Assembly: GCA_009602725.1 (NCBI GenBank)
Contig: WELB01000184.1
Span: 257,621-292,578, forward strand
Source of the DNA: Spirogloea muscicola
Taxonomy: Eukaryota; Streptophyta; Zygnematophyceae; Spirogloeales; Spirogloeaceae
Direction of reading: 5' to 3'
Length of the DNA: 34,958 nt
The translations under genes and the position numbers were made by a program. This document shows positions 11,701 through 21,478 of the stretch, in pieces; within the stretch, counting starts at the first letter, position 1, and every line of letters begins with the position of its first letter. The notes under the pieces are model-generated. The model saw only the letters and a program-made list of their open reading frames with translations. It did no database searches and was not told the DNA's origin.

Positions 11701-12070
11701 GGTGCTACGACAGATGAGACTACTGGAGGGAACTAGAGAAGACACAATGAGGATGACCTGGCAGAGGACTGGTGGCAGCACGAAGCAAACAACGGAGCCT
11801 CAGCAGATGAGAAAGGGTGGGCGTTGGTGGAAGGCGAGCCCAAGAAAGATGGAGTCTGTACTGAGTGATGGAGAGCCTGAGTGGCGAAGTACGAAAGCAA
11901 GCACACTGACAGATGCACATCACCTGCTGCTAAGCTGACCCGCTACGTAACCACGAGTCAGCATGTAGAGGTCTCTAGCTGATGCCCCACCACCAGACGA
12001 CAATCGACTAGCCCTTGTTATAAGACAGGGAGAGGAGTGCAGCAAGACAGGGTCTGGGAGGCAAGCGGAG
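11700..12070 (-). mobile_element. Truncated retroelement 3' end
   Basis: On minus this reads DLYMLTRGY at about 11,940-11,970, with the usual TGA changed so that the frame runs on. The shared 3' region follows (CAGGTGATGTGCATCTGTCA, CTCTCCATCACTCAG). It is closely related to the fragment in intron 2 of protease A and to the tail at 15,259-15,375. Confidence 0.75.
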
Positions 12071-12427
12071 AATCAGTCGCCAGAGTACGAAGGCGAGACT
12101 CTCACCAAAGAGCTTGCTCTGTCTGGACGTGGGCTCGGTACCTAGAGTGGATCGCCAGACCGGCACATTGCGAAAGGCCGCCGCGCCGAGAGCCGTCTGG
12201 CGGTGATGGGCCGTCGTCGTTGGTGGGTTCACCGGCGCCGTCGAGGCCCACCGCCGTCGAGGCCGTCTGGAGCGGCCGTCGCTGGCAAGCGTTTGGGCGA
12301 GAGCTGGGCAGCGGGACTGGACAAGGGCCAAAGAAGAAAGGGCCGAAACGGGCCGAAACCACAGAACCCCAGCCCCCGCTTTCGTCTCATGTAACCCCAT
12401 GTTTCTGCGATACTGGTCTTACCCCCA
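12071..12427. other. GC-rich stretch of unknown nature
   Basis: Open frames exist on both strands, but none has a motif or domain I recognise and none has a clear start context. It lies between a retroelement end and a dispersed repeat, so a retroelement origin is likely but not shown. Confidence 0.3.
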
Positions 12428-12490
12428 GCAATGTGTTGGCTTGGATTTGGCCACCCTTTTCATGTCATGCGTACCGCGCGCCCTTCCTCC
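12428..12490 (+). repeat. 60-bp dispersed repeat copy
   Basis: Begins CAATGTGTTGGCTTGG and carries the CATGCGTACCGCGCGCC core shared with the copy in DENN intron 6. Adjacent (12,525-12,590) is a hairpin module, GGGCTGCGAAAAGCCAGCCC. Confidence 0.7.
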
Positions 12491-12976
12491 CCTTGGAAGA
12501 AGAAGTGGTAGAAGAAGTGGTACTCCCAAAGGGGGCAAGGGCTGCGAAAAGCCAGCCCAAAAGAATTGACAAAGGCTCGAAGGGGCCTAAGAAGAAAGGG
12601 CTCGCCCATTGAGGATAGGGGCTGGACAAGCCAGCCCAAAAAAGAATGAACAAAGAACGAGAAGGGGGCCAGAGGAAGCCAGAGGAAGCGCTAAGAGCGT
12701 TGAGCAGCTACAAAAGAAGAAAGTGCTCGCCCATTGAGAATAGGGGCTGGAATAACCAGCCCGAAAAAGAATGAACAGAGTACGAGAAGCAGCTTTGTTT
12801 CTGTTACTTAGCGCCAGGGGAAGCGCTAAGTAACAGAAACAAAGCTGCTACGAGACACTCAGTAACCCCTGCTAAGCAGCCGCAGATCAGAGATGCTGGG
12901 CTCCTGGAAGTGGGTCCCCTGGCCAGAGCCAGACAATGACAAAAGGAGCCGAATGGCACAAAAAGCAGAAGACTAA

Positions 12977-13140
12977 GAGGCAGCAGCGAGGGCTCTGCCG
13001 GCACGAAGGTGCAGCGCCCGGGCCATGGACCTCTGCAGCGAGACGGCCAGGCGCATTCGATACACTTGCGCCAGCGACCCGGCTGCAGGGAAGTCAACCG
13101 GCTCCCCATGGAAGCGCCGGGCGACAAAGGGGCCTGAGGA
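12977..13140 (-). pseudogene. Retroelement protein C-terminus fragment
   Basis: On minus this encodes ARRFHGEPVDFPAAGSLAQ, MRLAVSLQRSMARALHLRAG and RALAAAS before the 46-base insertion introduces a stop. The spacer part of the inverted repeat appears identical by eye to bases around 21,522-21,642. Confidence 0.8.
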
Positions 13141-13165
13141 TGCGGTGGAAAAAACAGGGGGATGT

Positions 13166-13274
13166 GTGCCGGCAGAGCCCTCGCTGCTGCCTCTGGCTCT
13201 GGCCAGGGGACCCACTTCCAGGAGCCCAGCATCTCTGATCTGCGGCTGCTTAGCAGGGGTTACTGAGTGTCTCG
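13166..13274 (+). pseudogene. Retroelement protein C-terminus, 5'-truncated
   Basis: Encodes AGRALAAASGSGQG, THFQEPSISDLRLLSRGY and a TGA stop, matching the ends at 15,170-15,258 and 26,100-26,200. Its 3' region (13,275-13,494) carries two tandem hairpin modules. Confidence 0.8.
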
Positions 13275-13494
13275 TAGCAGCTTTGTTTCTGTTACTTAGC
13301 GCTTCCCCTGGCCCCCTTCTCGTACTCTGTTCATTCTTTTTCGGGCTGGTTGTTCCAGCCCCTATTCTCAATGGGCGAGCACTTTCTTTGGTTTCTTAGC
13401 GCTTCCTCTGGCTTCCTCTGGCCCCCTTCTCGTTCTTTGTTCATTCTTTTTTGGGCTGGCTTGTCCAGCCCCTATCCTCAATGGGCGAGCCCTT

Positions 13495-13640
13495 CTCTGA
13501 GGATAGAGCCCGCTTGGAAGAGCCCGCTTTCTATGCGAGAGACTACAGCGTACATACAGCAGCTCATGCCTCGCACCTCATTCGGGCCGAAGTTATTGAA
13601 CTGTGAAAAGCCAAAAGTTGTTGGATGAGCTTGCTTCCTC
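13495..13640. other. Unassigned sequence between repeat copies
   Basis: A short unique stretch beside the inverted repeat. No frame or motif is recognised. Confidence 0.4.
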
Positions 13641-13720
13641 TGGCCCCCTTCTCGTTCTTTGTTCATTCTTTTTTGGGCTGGCTTTGTCCAGCCCCTATCC
13701 TCAATGGGCGAGCCCTTTCT
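13641..13720 (+). repeat. Hairpin-module repeat copy
   Basis: Carries CCCCTTCTCGTTCTTTGTTC, the stem GGGCTGG...CCAGCCCC and CTCAATGGGCGAGCCC, the usual order of the family's 3' region. Confidence 0.8.
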
Positions 13721-13869
13721 GCTTATCTCCTTGGCGGCGCTCCAGCTCCCCAAGTTAGCTTGTCAGATTTGTTTGTGCTCACCCGTGGGTACTAATGTCA
13801 TCTTAGGTACCTTAGATTAGGTCTCCGTATTATGTAGCATTGTTTAGTCTGCACTCGACTCTGCCTGAA

Positions 13870-13932
13870 CAATGTATTGGCTTGAATTGGCCTCCCCTTT
13901 CAATTCATGCGCCCCGCGCGCCTTCTCTCTCT
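13870..13932 (+). repeat. 60-bp dispersed repeat copy
   Basis: Starts CAATGTATTGGCTTGAATTG, with the core CATGCGCCCCGCGCGCC. It is one of the best-preserved copies. Confidence 0.75.
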
Positions 13933-14640
13933 TGCTCGCTTCTGCTACTCCCCTTAATTGGGAGGAACAGCGGGGCCCTGCCACGTGGCCCACTTGCCAG
14001 GGGGACCGCGACAAGATCCACCGCCGCCACGGTCTTCGGAGCGCCGGCACCCGTCACGGGCTTTACGTGGCCATCTCAAAGACGTCGATTCCAGCCATCG
14101 GACGGCATTCGCCCGCTTCCGCGGGCCCCACAGGCGGACCTGTCGGTGCCGGTTGTCGGCTTCCGCGCGCCGTCCGGCGGCTTTGGCGGGCGCGCCGTCA
14201 CCGGCCGGCGGGGGTTTCCTTCGTCGGGCGACGTCTGCGAGACTCGCGGCAAGAGGCGGCTTCCCCAGCCAACGCCCGACAACTGGTGGCGGCCCACGGC
14301 CTCCCTGAAGCCCGCCAAAAGGCGACCGTCGTCTGGCGGAGTCTGGCGGGGCAGCTCTGTCGTCGGGCGCCCGGCCCACCGTCTGCCCGGCGCGCGCCCC
14401 CGCGGGGCGCTGCCGATGACGATGACTTGCTGACGGGCTGACTGCTGACGCCACAACGCCCTGACAGCCACCCCAGCTCTACTACTTCCGTCGAGGTACA
14501 TTGCTCATAGGTGCCCTCTCCCAGCGTTCTTTAGCCACTCCCTGAATAATTTTGCGTCTGTGTAGCCCCATTGATGTACTCTACCCACTTGGGATTTGCA
14601 AATGTATTTTGGCCCGGCTTGTGGTATCGATTTCGGACTG
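13933..14640. other. GC-rich stretch without recognised gene
   Basis: A plus frame runs through 13,872-14,441, and overlapping frames exist on both strands, as expected of GC-rich DNA. No family motif was recognised. It may be an inner part of a retroelement, but I cannot show that. Confidence 0.35.
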
Positions 14641-14649
14641 TGTTCATTG

Positions 14650-15258
14650 TTTTTCCTGGGCTGGCCTCTCCCAGCCACCGCCCTCTCCTGGATGCTTGAT
14701 GCGCGACGCCGGCTACCGCGCCACGTTGAAGTGAGCAATGTAATGCCCATCACCACGGATTCCCAGGGAGGCCATCACCGTCGCACCCTGGACATTGTGG
14801 GTGTACAACCTGGCGGAGGCCCACGAGCTTTGGTTGATGTGGTGGTGACTGAGGCATACAAGAGTTCCGCTTCCACACACATTGCTGGCCACGCAGTGGG
14901 AGGTGCTGAGCAGAAAAAGCTCCGACACTACTCAGACTACCCCCGCAGTGACCACCTCCTCCCGGCCGCAATCGACACTTTCGGCTGCTTGGGTCCTCGC
15001 TTCCATACCCTACTCGAGAACATAGCGAGTCTGGGATATGCACGACGCGAGGATATGCTCCCAGCCCAGATGGGTATGCCGGCAGCCTATCTGTCATTTC
15101 TGCGACGTCGATTGTCAACCTGTCTGCAACGAGCTCAGGCGTATGCTCTGCATCAGAAAGCTGGTCGAGCCTTAGCTGCTGGCACAAGAACTAGTCAATT
15201 GCCGTCCGGTATTCGAGCGTCAGCTAGCGACCTCTATGTGCTGACTCGTGGTTACTGA
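14650..15258 (+). pseudogene. Retroelement protein C-terminal region (nuclease-like), longest copy
   Basis: After a hairpin module (14,655-14,690), the frame gives LMRDAGYRAT, shifts by one base near 14,726, then continues NVMPITTDSQGGHHRRTLDI, ALVDVVVTEAYK, AEQKKLRHYSDYP, AAIDTFGCLGPRFHTLLENI and PAAYLSFLRRRLSTCLQRAQ to DLYVLTRGY-stop. The pattern R-x-LDIV, DVVVT, K...HY, then DTFG.LGP resembles the restriction-like nuclease domain found after reverse transcriptase in some non-LTR elements (R2-like). That assignment is by motif only. The 5' part of the element, including any reverse transcriptase core, is missing. Confidence 0.8.
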
Positions 15259-15380
15259 GCGGGTCAGCTTAGCAGCAGGTGACGTACATTTGTCCAATGT
15301 GCTTGCCTTTGTACTTGGCCACACATGGCCTCCCCATCTCTTAATATACACGCATTCCCTCTCCTGGAAGCGTCTTTCTT
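15259..15380 (+). mobile_element. 3' region of the retroelement copy
   Basis: From the TGA: GCGGGTCAGCTTAGCAGC, CCAATGTGCTTGCCTTTGTA, CTTGGCCACACATGGCCTCC, ending CTCTCCTGGAAGCG and a TTCTTCTTC tail. Similar tails close many other fragments in the window. The first protease duplication starts just after it. Confidence 0.75.
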
Positions 15381-15684
15381 CTTCTGATTCGAAGTGGCGT
15401 GCGAGGAGGACGCCACCTCTGACGCCACCTCTGCGCCTCTCGCAAGTTGCACTGCCTGTTGTACCCAGGTTACTTGCCAAACAACAACCAGGGCCACTGA
15501 ACAGCACCTCCTGCTTTTAATTCCAGGCATCTGCACTGCTGTTATACGACGAAGCATGTGCTTGCAAAGGTGACAGTATGCTTGCATCAAATAAAGTTGT
15601 TATCTGCCAGCCACAAAGGGTTCAGCGACAGTAGGACGCCAGCGTCAGAGGAGCTGCGTACAAGTTATCAGGCTCTGATTAGTA

Positions 15685-15933
15685 GTGGAGATGAGAGTGG
15701 ACAAAGTTCGCCATGACCTCACAAGCTTCGTAGAGGCACTCTTCAAGTGCACTTATGTGCAGTGTCATCAATTAAATCACGGGGGGGGAGGAGGGGAGGG
15801 GGGGATTTGCACGTCTTTGCTCAATGGGCTCTCCAAATATAGATTCACCTTAGGCTTGTCAACCAAGAACTTAAGGGCGACTCTCATTGATGTATTTGTA
15901 ATGCCAGCAGTAACTCACTTGCAGGTGACGTAA
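15685..15933 (+). CDS. Small conserved ORF downstream of protease B (doubtful)
   Basis: 82 codons with LNGLSKYRFTL and RATLIDVFVM. The matching frame in unit 2 (27341-27550) has GLIKYRFTL and RATLIDVFVM. The frame survives a length difference in the G-rich stretch between the copies, but substitutions are not clearly synonymous. No family is recognised; it may be noncoding. Confidence 0.2.
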   Translation: MEMRVDKVRHDLTSFVEALFKCTYVQCHQLNHGGGGGEGGICTSLLNGLSKYRFTLGLSTKNLRATLIDVFVMPAVTHLQVT

Positions 15934-16504
15934 ATCCTTAATCAATCCAGCAGGTTTGCTTGCTCCACAGTGTTCTCTAAGTGGTGATATGACATGTCCA
16001 ATTAGGAGGACCTGCCTTCACAGGGGATCTGCTAATTTTTCGTAGTAATGTGGTCATTAAGTGACAGGTGAACTTGTCTAATGACAGGTGAACTTGGTAT
16101 TACTCTATGTAAATCCTAATCCAGGATAGAAAGGACTGATAGCCAAGAGATATGGGTAATTGCAGGGTTCCTATCAATTGTGACATCCACGACTTTTAAA
16201 TTTAATATTGACAGCGTGCTGATAACGGTATGACAAAGCAGCATAGCAACGGATTATCAATGGTACCGGCACACGTCTTACGATAATATCAGGAGCACAA
16301 AGAAGGAGCACATAGTATCAAACAGGTACTTCCATCTAAGGTTCTCACTGGCAAGGTTGTTAATGCCGGCTGCAGAGGGCGGGCTGCTTTCCGTTGCGGT
16401 ACTGCACCATGTTGGCAGGATATTGTTACTATCCCAGATAGACCAACGGACGTCAATGCTTAGACAGACATGAGCTGGTGCTGTCGTACTTAACGATGAA
16501 AATA
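15934..16504. other. Downstream flank of protease B
   Basis: AT-richer DNA conserved with 27,551-28,134. It probably holds the 3' UTR of protease B on the minus strand. No gene seen. Confidence 0.4.
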
Positions 16505-19500
16505 TTAGTCATGCAATATGACTACACGCCATGTGGAAACAACACACCTGCTATTCCTTGAACTGCTGCTGGTGGTCAATGAGCCGTTTTTGTGGTGGCC
16601 TGGTATGCGGGTGCCATTTCCACTCTTCTCAGGTGGGTGATGGCCCTTAATATGGGTGCCATTGGCAGGTGCTGCGCTTGGCGCCTGGTGATGGCTCCTT
16701 GAATGCGTTCCATTGGCAGGAGCTGCGCTTGGCGGTGGGGCGTGAAGGCTTGGGGAAGGTGAGCCTTCTGGTGAGCCATAGTAGGGCGATGGGCTAGCAC
16801 TTCCCTGAGGTGAGCCCAAGTAATCGTAGCACTCCGGAGGACAATAGAAGTAGTCATCGTAAGATGACGGACTAATGTAGCTGTCGCTCGAGCCACTCGG
16901 GCTAGCGGCTGGAGCAAAGAAGAGATAAGGACAAAGGTGGTGACAATTTTTCAATGAGAATGGCGGCCGAGGTGGCGGGTTTCGTGCTATTGATACAGGA
17001 GGAGCAGGTGGTGCTTCAACAAAGCCGCCGACTCGGGCATTGCAATCAGCTGTTGACCACCCGATGCGATTGTTGGGCTCGTCCCAGATCATAAGCCTGT
17101 TCTGTTGGTGGAGGCTCCCCAGAACAGTGAAAAACCTTCCAAAATTTGGTATGAAGCTTAGGCACGCTGTGGACGAATTCTTCCTCACAACATACTGCTG
17201 CCCTTTGGACAAGAACGGTGCATCGCCTCCAAGGTCCAACTCAAGTGGCGGGAAGATAGTGTCGAGATCTGCAGCTGACTTTGTCTGGATGTGGTAGCAT
17301 AACAGTTCCGTATGATCAAGGTGGAAGGGAGAAGTAAATAAGTCTCCGAGCCCTTGTAATGCCACTACTAACTCCTTTAAAATCTGAGGTGACACTATGC
17401 TGAACAAGGAGCCGGTGTCAAGTATGGTGGGGATCCAAGCCGAGGAGGGGATCGGAAGGTGGATTGTGCCTAAGGAGCAGTTGAGCACGTTGACCTCCCA
17501 CCAGTCATGGCTGTAGTCGTCAGAACCAAGAGGTGCGTATGTAATGCCCGGTGGAAGAGTAGAGCCAAACTCAAGAACCCCAACATTGGTCAACCCTGTC
17601 TTTCCACTTGTCAAGCAGGTTGTGAAAGCCCCACCAAAGTGCTTTGTCATCTGCAAGCATAAGCAGCGAGAGACTGCAGATTGAAAATGGCTTCTTTGCA
17701 AATATGACTGGATGATTGGTTCTCGCTTATACCAAGAAAGATCCAAGTGTCTAGCATTTGTACATCTTTCCATGTTGGTCAAAGTAATGGATGCGAGCAC
17801 AAATGACCATAGTGAGTAGAGGCTATCTCAGTGTTCAGCATCATTGTTCTCAGAATCAAGGAAAGGAGAATGCAAGTTTGACACTGCCAGCAGAAGAGTG
17901 GGTACACACCTGGCCCGAGAACGACCTAAAGCTTGGGCCAAGGCCTAATATGCCTCCAACAATAACAAACTCGCCAGGAGCTGATGTTGTTGCACCGCTA
18001 CAACCAAAGTGAAGGGGCCAGGTGTTGATGGACTGGCCATCCTTGCTGACTGAGTGCACAACATCGGTCGCCAGATGCCCATAAGTTGTAGTGCCATCCC
18101 CATATGAATATTGATAGCCACAATTTTTATTGGTCAATCCGCTGTAATACTCGTAGTTGTTGTCTGAGCTCTCAAAACAAGCGACAGTGTTATATCCTTC
18201 GTGATCTTTGATACCAAAGCTGTCAACCTGAAGGTGGAAGTAGTGGCACGTGTCTTGGCCACAGGTGACGTTGCTGTAGGTGGACGATTTGTGTGGATCA
18301 AAAGGCGGAAGGCTCTGATTGTAGCACTGAAAGCAAGGCTCACACTGCCAAGCATTGTTGACAGTCAGGAACTTTTCAGGAGCACATCATGTTTGGTGAG
18401 TGTTCACCACAGTAGATTAAATACCCAACAACGAAATGGACTCAGACAATCTGCACAATCCTGCCCCTACAAACAGCTCAGCCAATTACTAAGGTGCAAA
18501 GAAACTGCCAAAGAAGCCCCAGATGTTGGACGTGGCTACCTCCTTAGGAAGCTGCGCACGTAAGGGTGGGCGCTAGTGCTGGCACCTGTGACCACACAAG
18601 GTCGCTTCCAGTGTCAATGATCAGCTGCATATGCTGCGCAGGATGACAAGTACCAGTAGCGTGAGAACTTCAGACAAACACCCACTGTTTTCGTTCTCGG
18701 TGACATGTACACGTCGCGATGTTCTCGCATTAATGGCAGTAATTCCAGCAGAAAAGCAGTGCACGTGAGCTCCACAGGCTGTCAAGGTGGTTCAAGCGCA
18801 CACATAGTGAGAGAGTCAAGCCTTGCGATGTCTTGTGTGGGTTTGCCTTCAATGTTCCAAGCACATTAACGACGCTGTGCTAATGCTTCTGGTAGGGGGA
18901 AGCTGAACCTGAGCCGGAGTACCCAGATATACGTCCGTGTAGTACTGTGGGAGGCCAGCAGTGAAGCCTGGGTATACCACGCCCCCGAAAGCTGTTGGCC
19001 CACTTGCTGGACTTGGCGAACGGGCGACTGTGGAGGTGGACTTCGGCTCGCCGCTTGAACGCCCGCGTAAGATCTGTGGTGCTTGAGGTCCTTCTGGCTT
19101 GACCAGTTGTTTTCCTCTTGAGTGCTGGCCAAGCAAGTCTGCTCGCACCTGGGGAGGTGGTCACAGGTGGCCGTGGTGCAAGCAATAGCATCTGTTGTGT
19201 CATTATTTGCGGTCTGTGGATGTAGCAGTACAAGATGTGGCATTGAATCTTAGTAAAGCAGGAGGTCCATGACGATATTGTGGTGCATGGTCATGTCAAC
19301 CAGTCCCAGCCAAGTGTAAAATCTCTAGGATGTCAGCGGACAATTGGCTGGTTTTGAAGATCAGACAATTCAATTACAACAAGCTCCATAGAGCTCCTCC
19401 TTCCAAGCAAGCACTCAAAAGAAAGCACCCTTACTGTCTAGTCTGCTGTGACAAGCCAACTTCAGCTTAGGTGGGCGTACCATTGTACGCTGAAAAGCAG

Positions 19501-20464
19501 ACAGCCATTCTTGTGAAGCATGCTGGTCCTTTTTGTATACTGGCGACCCAGGGGCATCTATGTGTGACATGAGAAATCTGAGATTGGACAGCAGCTTGCA
19601 TCAGAATGGACATATTCAGACACTGAGCTCTAATCTGCCTGCCACAGGAGAGTGCAAGTCCCAGAGCTAAGTATTGGGAAGTGTATCAGGTCCACAAACT
19701 TCAAGCTCGTCATCATCATCAGCAAAAATGCCGCAGAATTGCAAGCCTCACAGGTACGAAGTGGCAATTGCAGGGTTGCCTAAGCCACAAAGACCTTGCT
19801 GAGGGAGAAGCTTCACTCATGAGCTTGTGCTGCACTCTCCCATGACTCTCCACCTTCAAGCATTGAGCTTCATCAGTGACAGGTCAACAATAGCTCAGGA
19901 AAAATTTGACACTGGTATGCGCACACGAACTTTTCAGGCAAGCAATCGGTAACGATATGTTATGATGTGTGACTCTAAGTCCATGCTAGAATTTGTCAAT
20001 AAATGATTGCTCTGACAAGGACAATGAGGAGATAGACTGCCAAGCCGACTGAGCTGAATGTGGGTTTGAGGAAGGCAAGCCCTCACCTGATCAGCAAGAA
20101 AATCAAGTCTGGGGCTCACAGCTCCTGGAACAGCATACATAGAAAGCCACCAGTCACAATCAATATGCCTCACAGGATCAGGCCTTTTCAATCTGAGCTG
20201 ACTCCTGTGATGCATTGCTGGGTATGTAGCGGCCATAATGAGCATGCTGACGTGACCTCTAACAAGTCCTCTGCTTTGGGCGTCCTGCATTGGACTGTCT
20301 GACCAGCTTGGCTTGCAATGTTGTAAATGAAGGCACCTTAGTCTCAGCGGCTGTCATATTATGCTCGACACAAGTAAATAATGCACGTCACAAGTGGAAG
20401 TACCTTGTCCTCCAAGCACTGCAGTAAGCATGAGGCACAGGTAGCCAGTGAACCTGCTGCCCAT
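16505..20464 (-). CDS. Secreted nucellin-like aspartic protease B, 6 exons
   Basis: Minus-strand exons: 20464-20404, 20124-20087, 19148-18909, 18633-18586, 18344-17910, 17650-16505, giving about 655 residues. All junctions keep frame. Exon 1 is a signal peptide (MGSRFTGYLCLMLTAVLGGQ). Exon 3 ends YYTDVYLGTPAQ. The 48-nt exon 4 is HMQLIIDTGSDLVWSQ (Asp ~120). Exon 5 has CEPCFQCYNQSLPPFDPHKS and the flap YSYGDGT (Tyr ~210). Exon 6 has ILDTGSLFS (Asp ~352) and QQNRLMIWDEPNNRIGW. The long tail has SP-rich repeats and three NGT-H/R...HH units with N-glycosylation sequons. Both active-site motifs are intact. The 938-bp intron 2 may hide another propeptide exon. It is the paralogue of protease C and is more distant from A. 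A role in extracellular or vacuolar proteolysis is inferred from the family. Confidence 0.88.
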
Positions 20465-21330
20465 TGCACATGATCAAGCTTATTGTTAATCTATCATACC
20501 ATACAAAGCCAGAAGATTACGCCTGTTCGTAATAAGCAGCAATGAGATGATGACAAAGTGCAGTCAATTGCTCTCAATCCGCAGCCTGGCAATCTTTTGG
20601 AGTTTCGCAAGACTGCCCCATGGACACTTTCCAGCCAAGGCAGTCTGGCCACTCGTTACGACAAGTTTCAACTAGTCACACTTGAGTCTCCTCCTCAAAG
20701 ACAGGACTTAGCACAAGAATAGGCAATGTAATCATTTCTGTGACAGAGAACAGAGAGAGCAAGTATGGTACGAAGTTGCAGGCCGACATTTCTGCATGAA
20801 TCTGTCAGCCGTCTGTGGCATTGCAGGTGACAGTGTGGGAAGCTTACACGAGACGATTGCAATGCAACCTGCGAGTTCCGGCCATCGCGAGCGCGAATGA
20901 ACTTCTTTGCTGCCAATGTTGGTGATGATCCTGCCCGTCCAGGACACAGTTGTCAGCGAGAAGCGAGCCAGCTGCCATGCAAGCCATTGCAGCGCCATTC
21001 TCTCAGCAGCCTACATTACGATCCGGCAACGATCCGGCACGGGAAGCTCCGTGCGCGGATATCTCACTTCCGTGCGCGATCTCGGCCTCCGAGCAATGAG
21101 CAGGCACTCACAGCCACAGAGCTCTGGCGTCGCGAGCGCGCGGCGGCGTGCCGGGGCTGCAACGGCGCCGCGGCTGCAGGCCAGCCGGTGCGAGGCCAGC
21201 GCCGAGAGGCAAGCTCGCGAGCGAGGCCGGCTGCGGCTGCGGCGCACACTCGATTACCCTGGGATCGCAGTATGGCCATCCAGGACTAGGGGACGATCTG
21301 GCGGCAGACGAGGAAGGCGGAACGGAATTG
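20465..21330 (-). promoter_or_regulatory. Conserved upstream region of protease B
   Basis: Matches 32,120-33,040 upstream of protease C. The part next to the ATG is AT-rich; 21,040-21,290 is very GC-rich with purine/pyrimidine triplets. Shared retention fits a promoter and 5' UTR, but no named motif was identified. A short minus frame at 20987-20844 is not kept through its length in unit 2. Confidence 0.4.
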
Positions 21331-21478
21331 TTGGTCGAGTGATGGAGGGCCTGAGTAACCAAGAAGAAAAGAGAACAGTCCAAAGGCAAACAAGCACGTT
21401 GAAAGACGAAAGCGTGGCCAATGCAAGCCTTATATGTCAAGAAGGAGAGAGCGCGCACGGTGCGCATGAATTGGGTTN
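21331..21478 (-). mobile_element. Retroelement 3'-region fragment with dispersed repeat
   Basis: On minus it shows the family 3' pattern (CTTGTTTGCCTTTGG, GTTACTCAGGCCCTCCATC) and a truncated 60-bp repeat at 21442-21476. It ends at an undetermined base, n, at 21478. Confidence 0.65.

Larger units (their letters stand above)
12597..13494. repeat. Large near-perfect inverted repeat (fold-back)
   Basis: The left arm, 12597-13004, is the reverse complement of the right arm, 13166-13494, with a ~160-bp spacer. Both arms run from CTCGCCCATTGAGGATAGG through AAGAATGAACA..., CACTCAGTAACCCCTGCTAAG and CCTGGCCAGAGCC to GCAGCGAGGGCTCTGCCGG. The left arm has two extra pieces: 46 bases at 12931-12976, and about 28 bases near 12790 that create a local palindrome. 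Each arm is a retroelement 3' end (coding end plus UTR) in opposite orientation. Confidence 0.88.

Noticed and set aside
12037-12612. 191-codon plus frame in GC-rich DNA
   Set aside because: It runs through a retroelement end, a dispersed repeat and a hairpin module in series; no family motif.
12525-13720. Repeated hairpin units resembling a CRISPR array
   Set aside because: Units are on both strands, unevenly spaced and part of a longer retroelement 3' region; no regular repeat-spacer pattern and no cas genes.
13840-14441. Two overlapping ~190-codon plus frames
   Set aside because: They overlap with equally long frames on minus in very GC-rich DNA and start inside a dispersed repeat; no recognisable domain.
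20844-20987. Short minus frame starting MACMAAGS upstream of protease B, also near 32,676
   Set aside because: The first ~30 codons agree between units, but a 7-base difference then shifts the frame and the stops differ; it looks like retained noncoding sequence.
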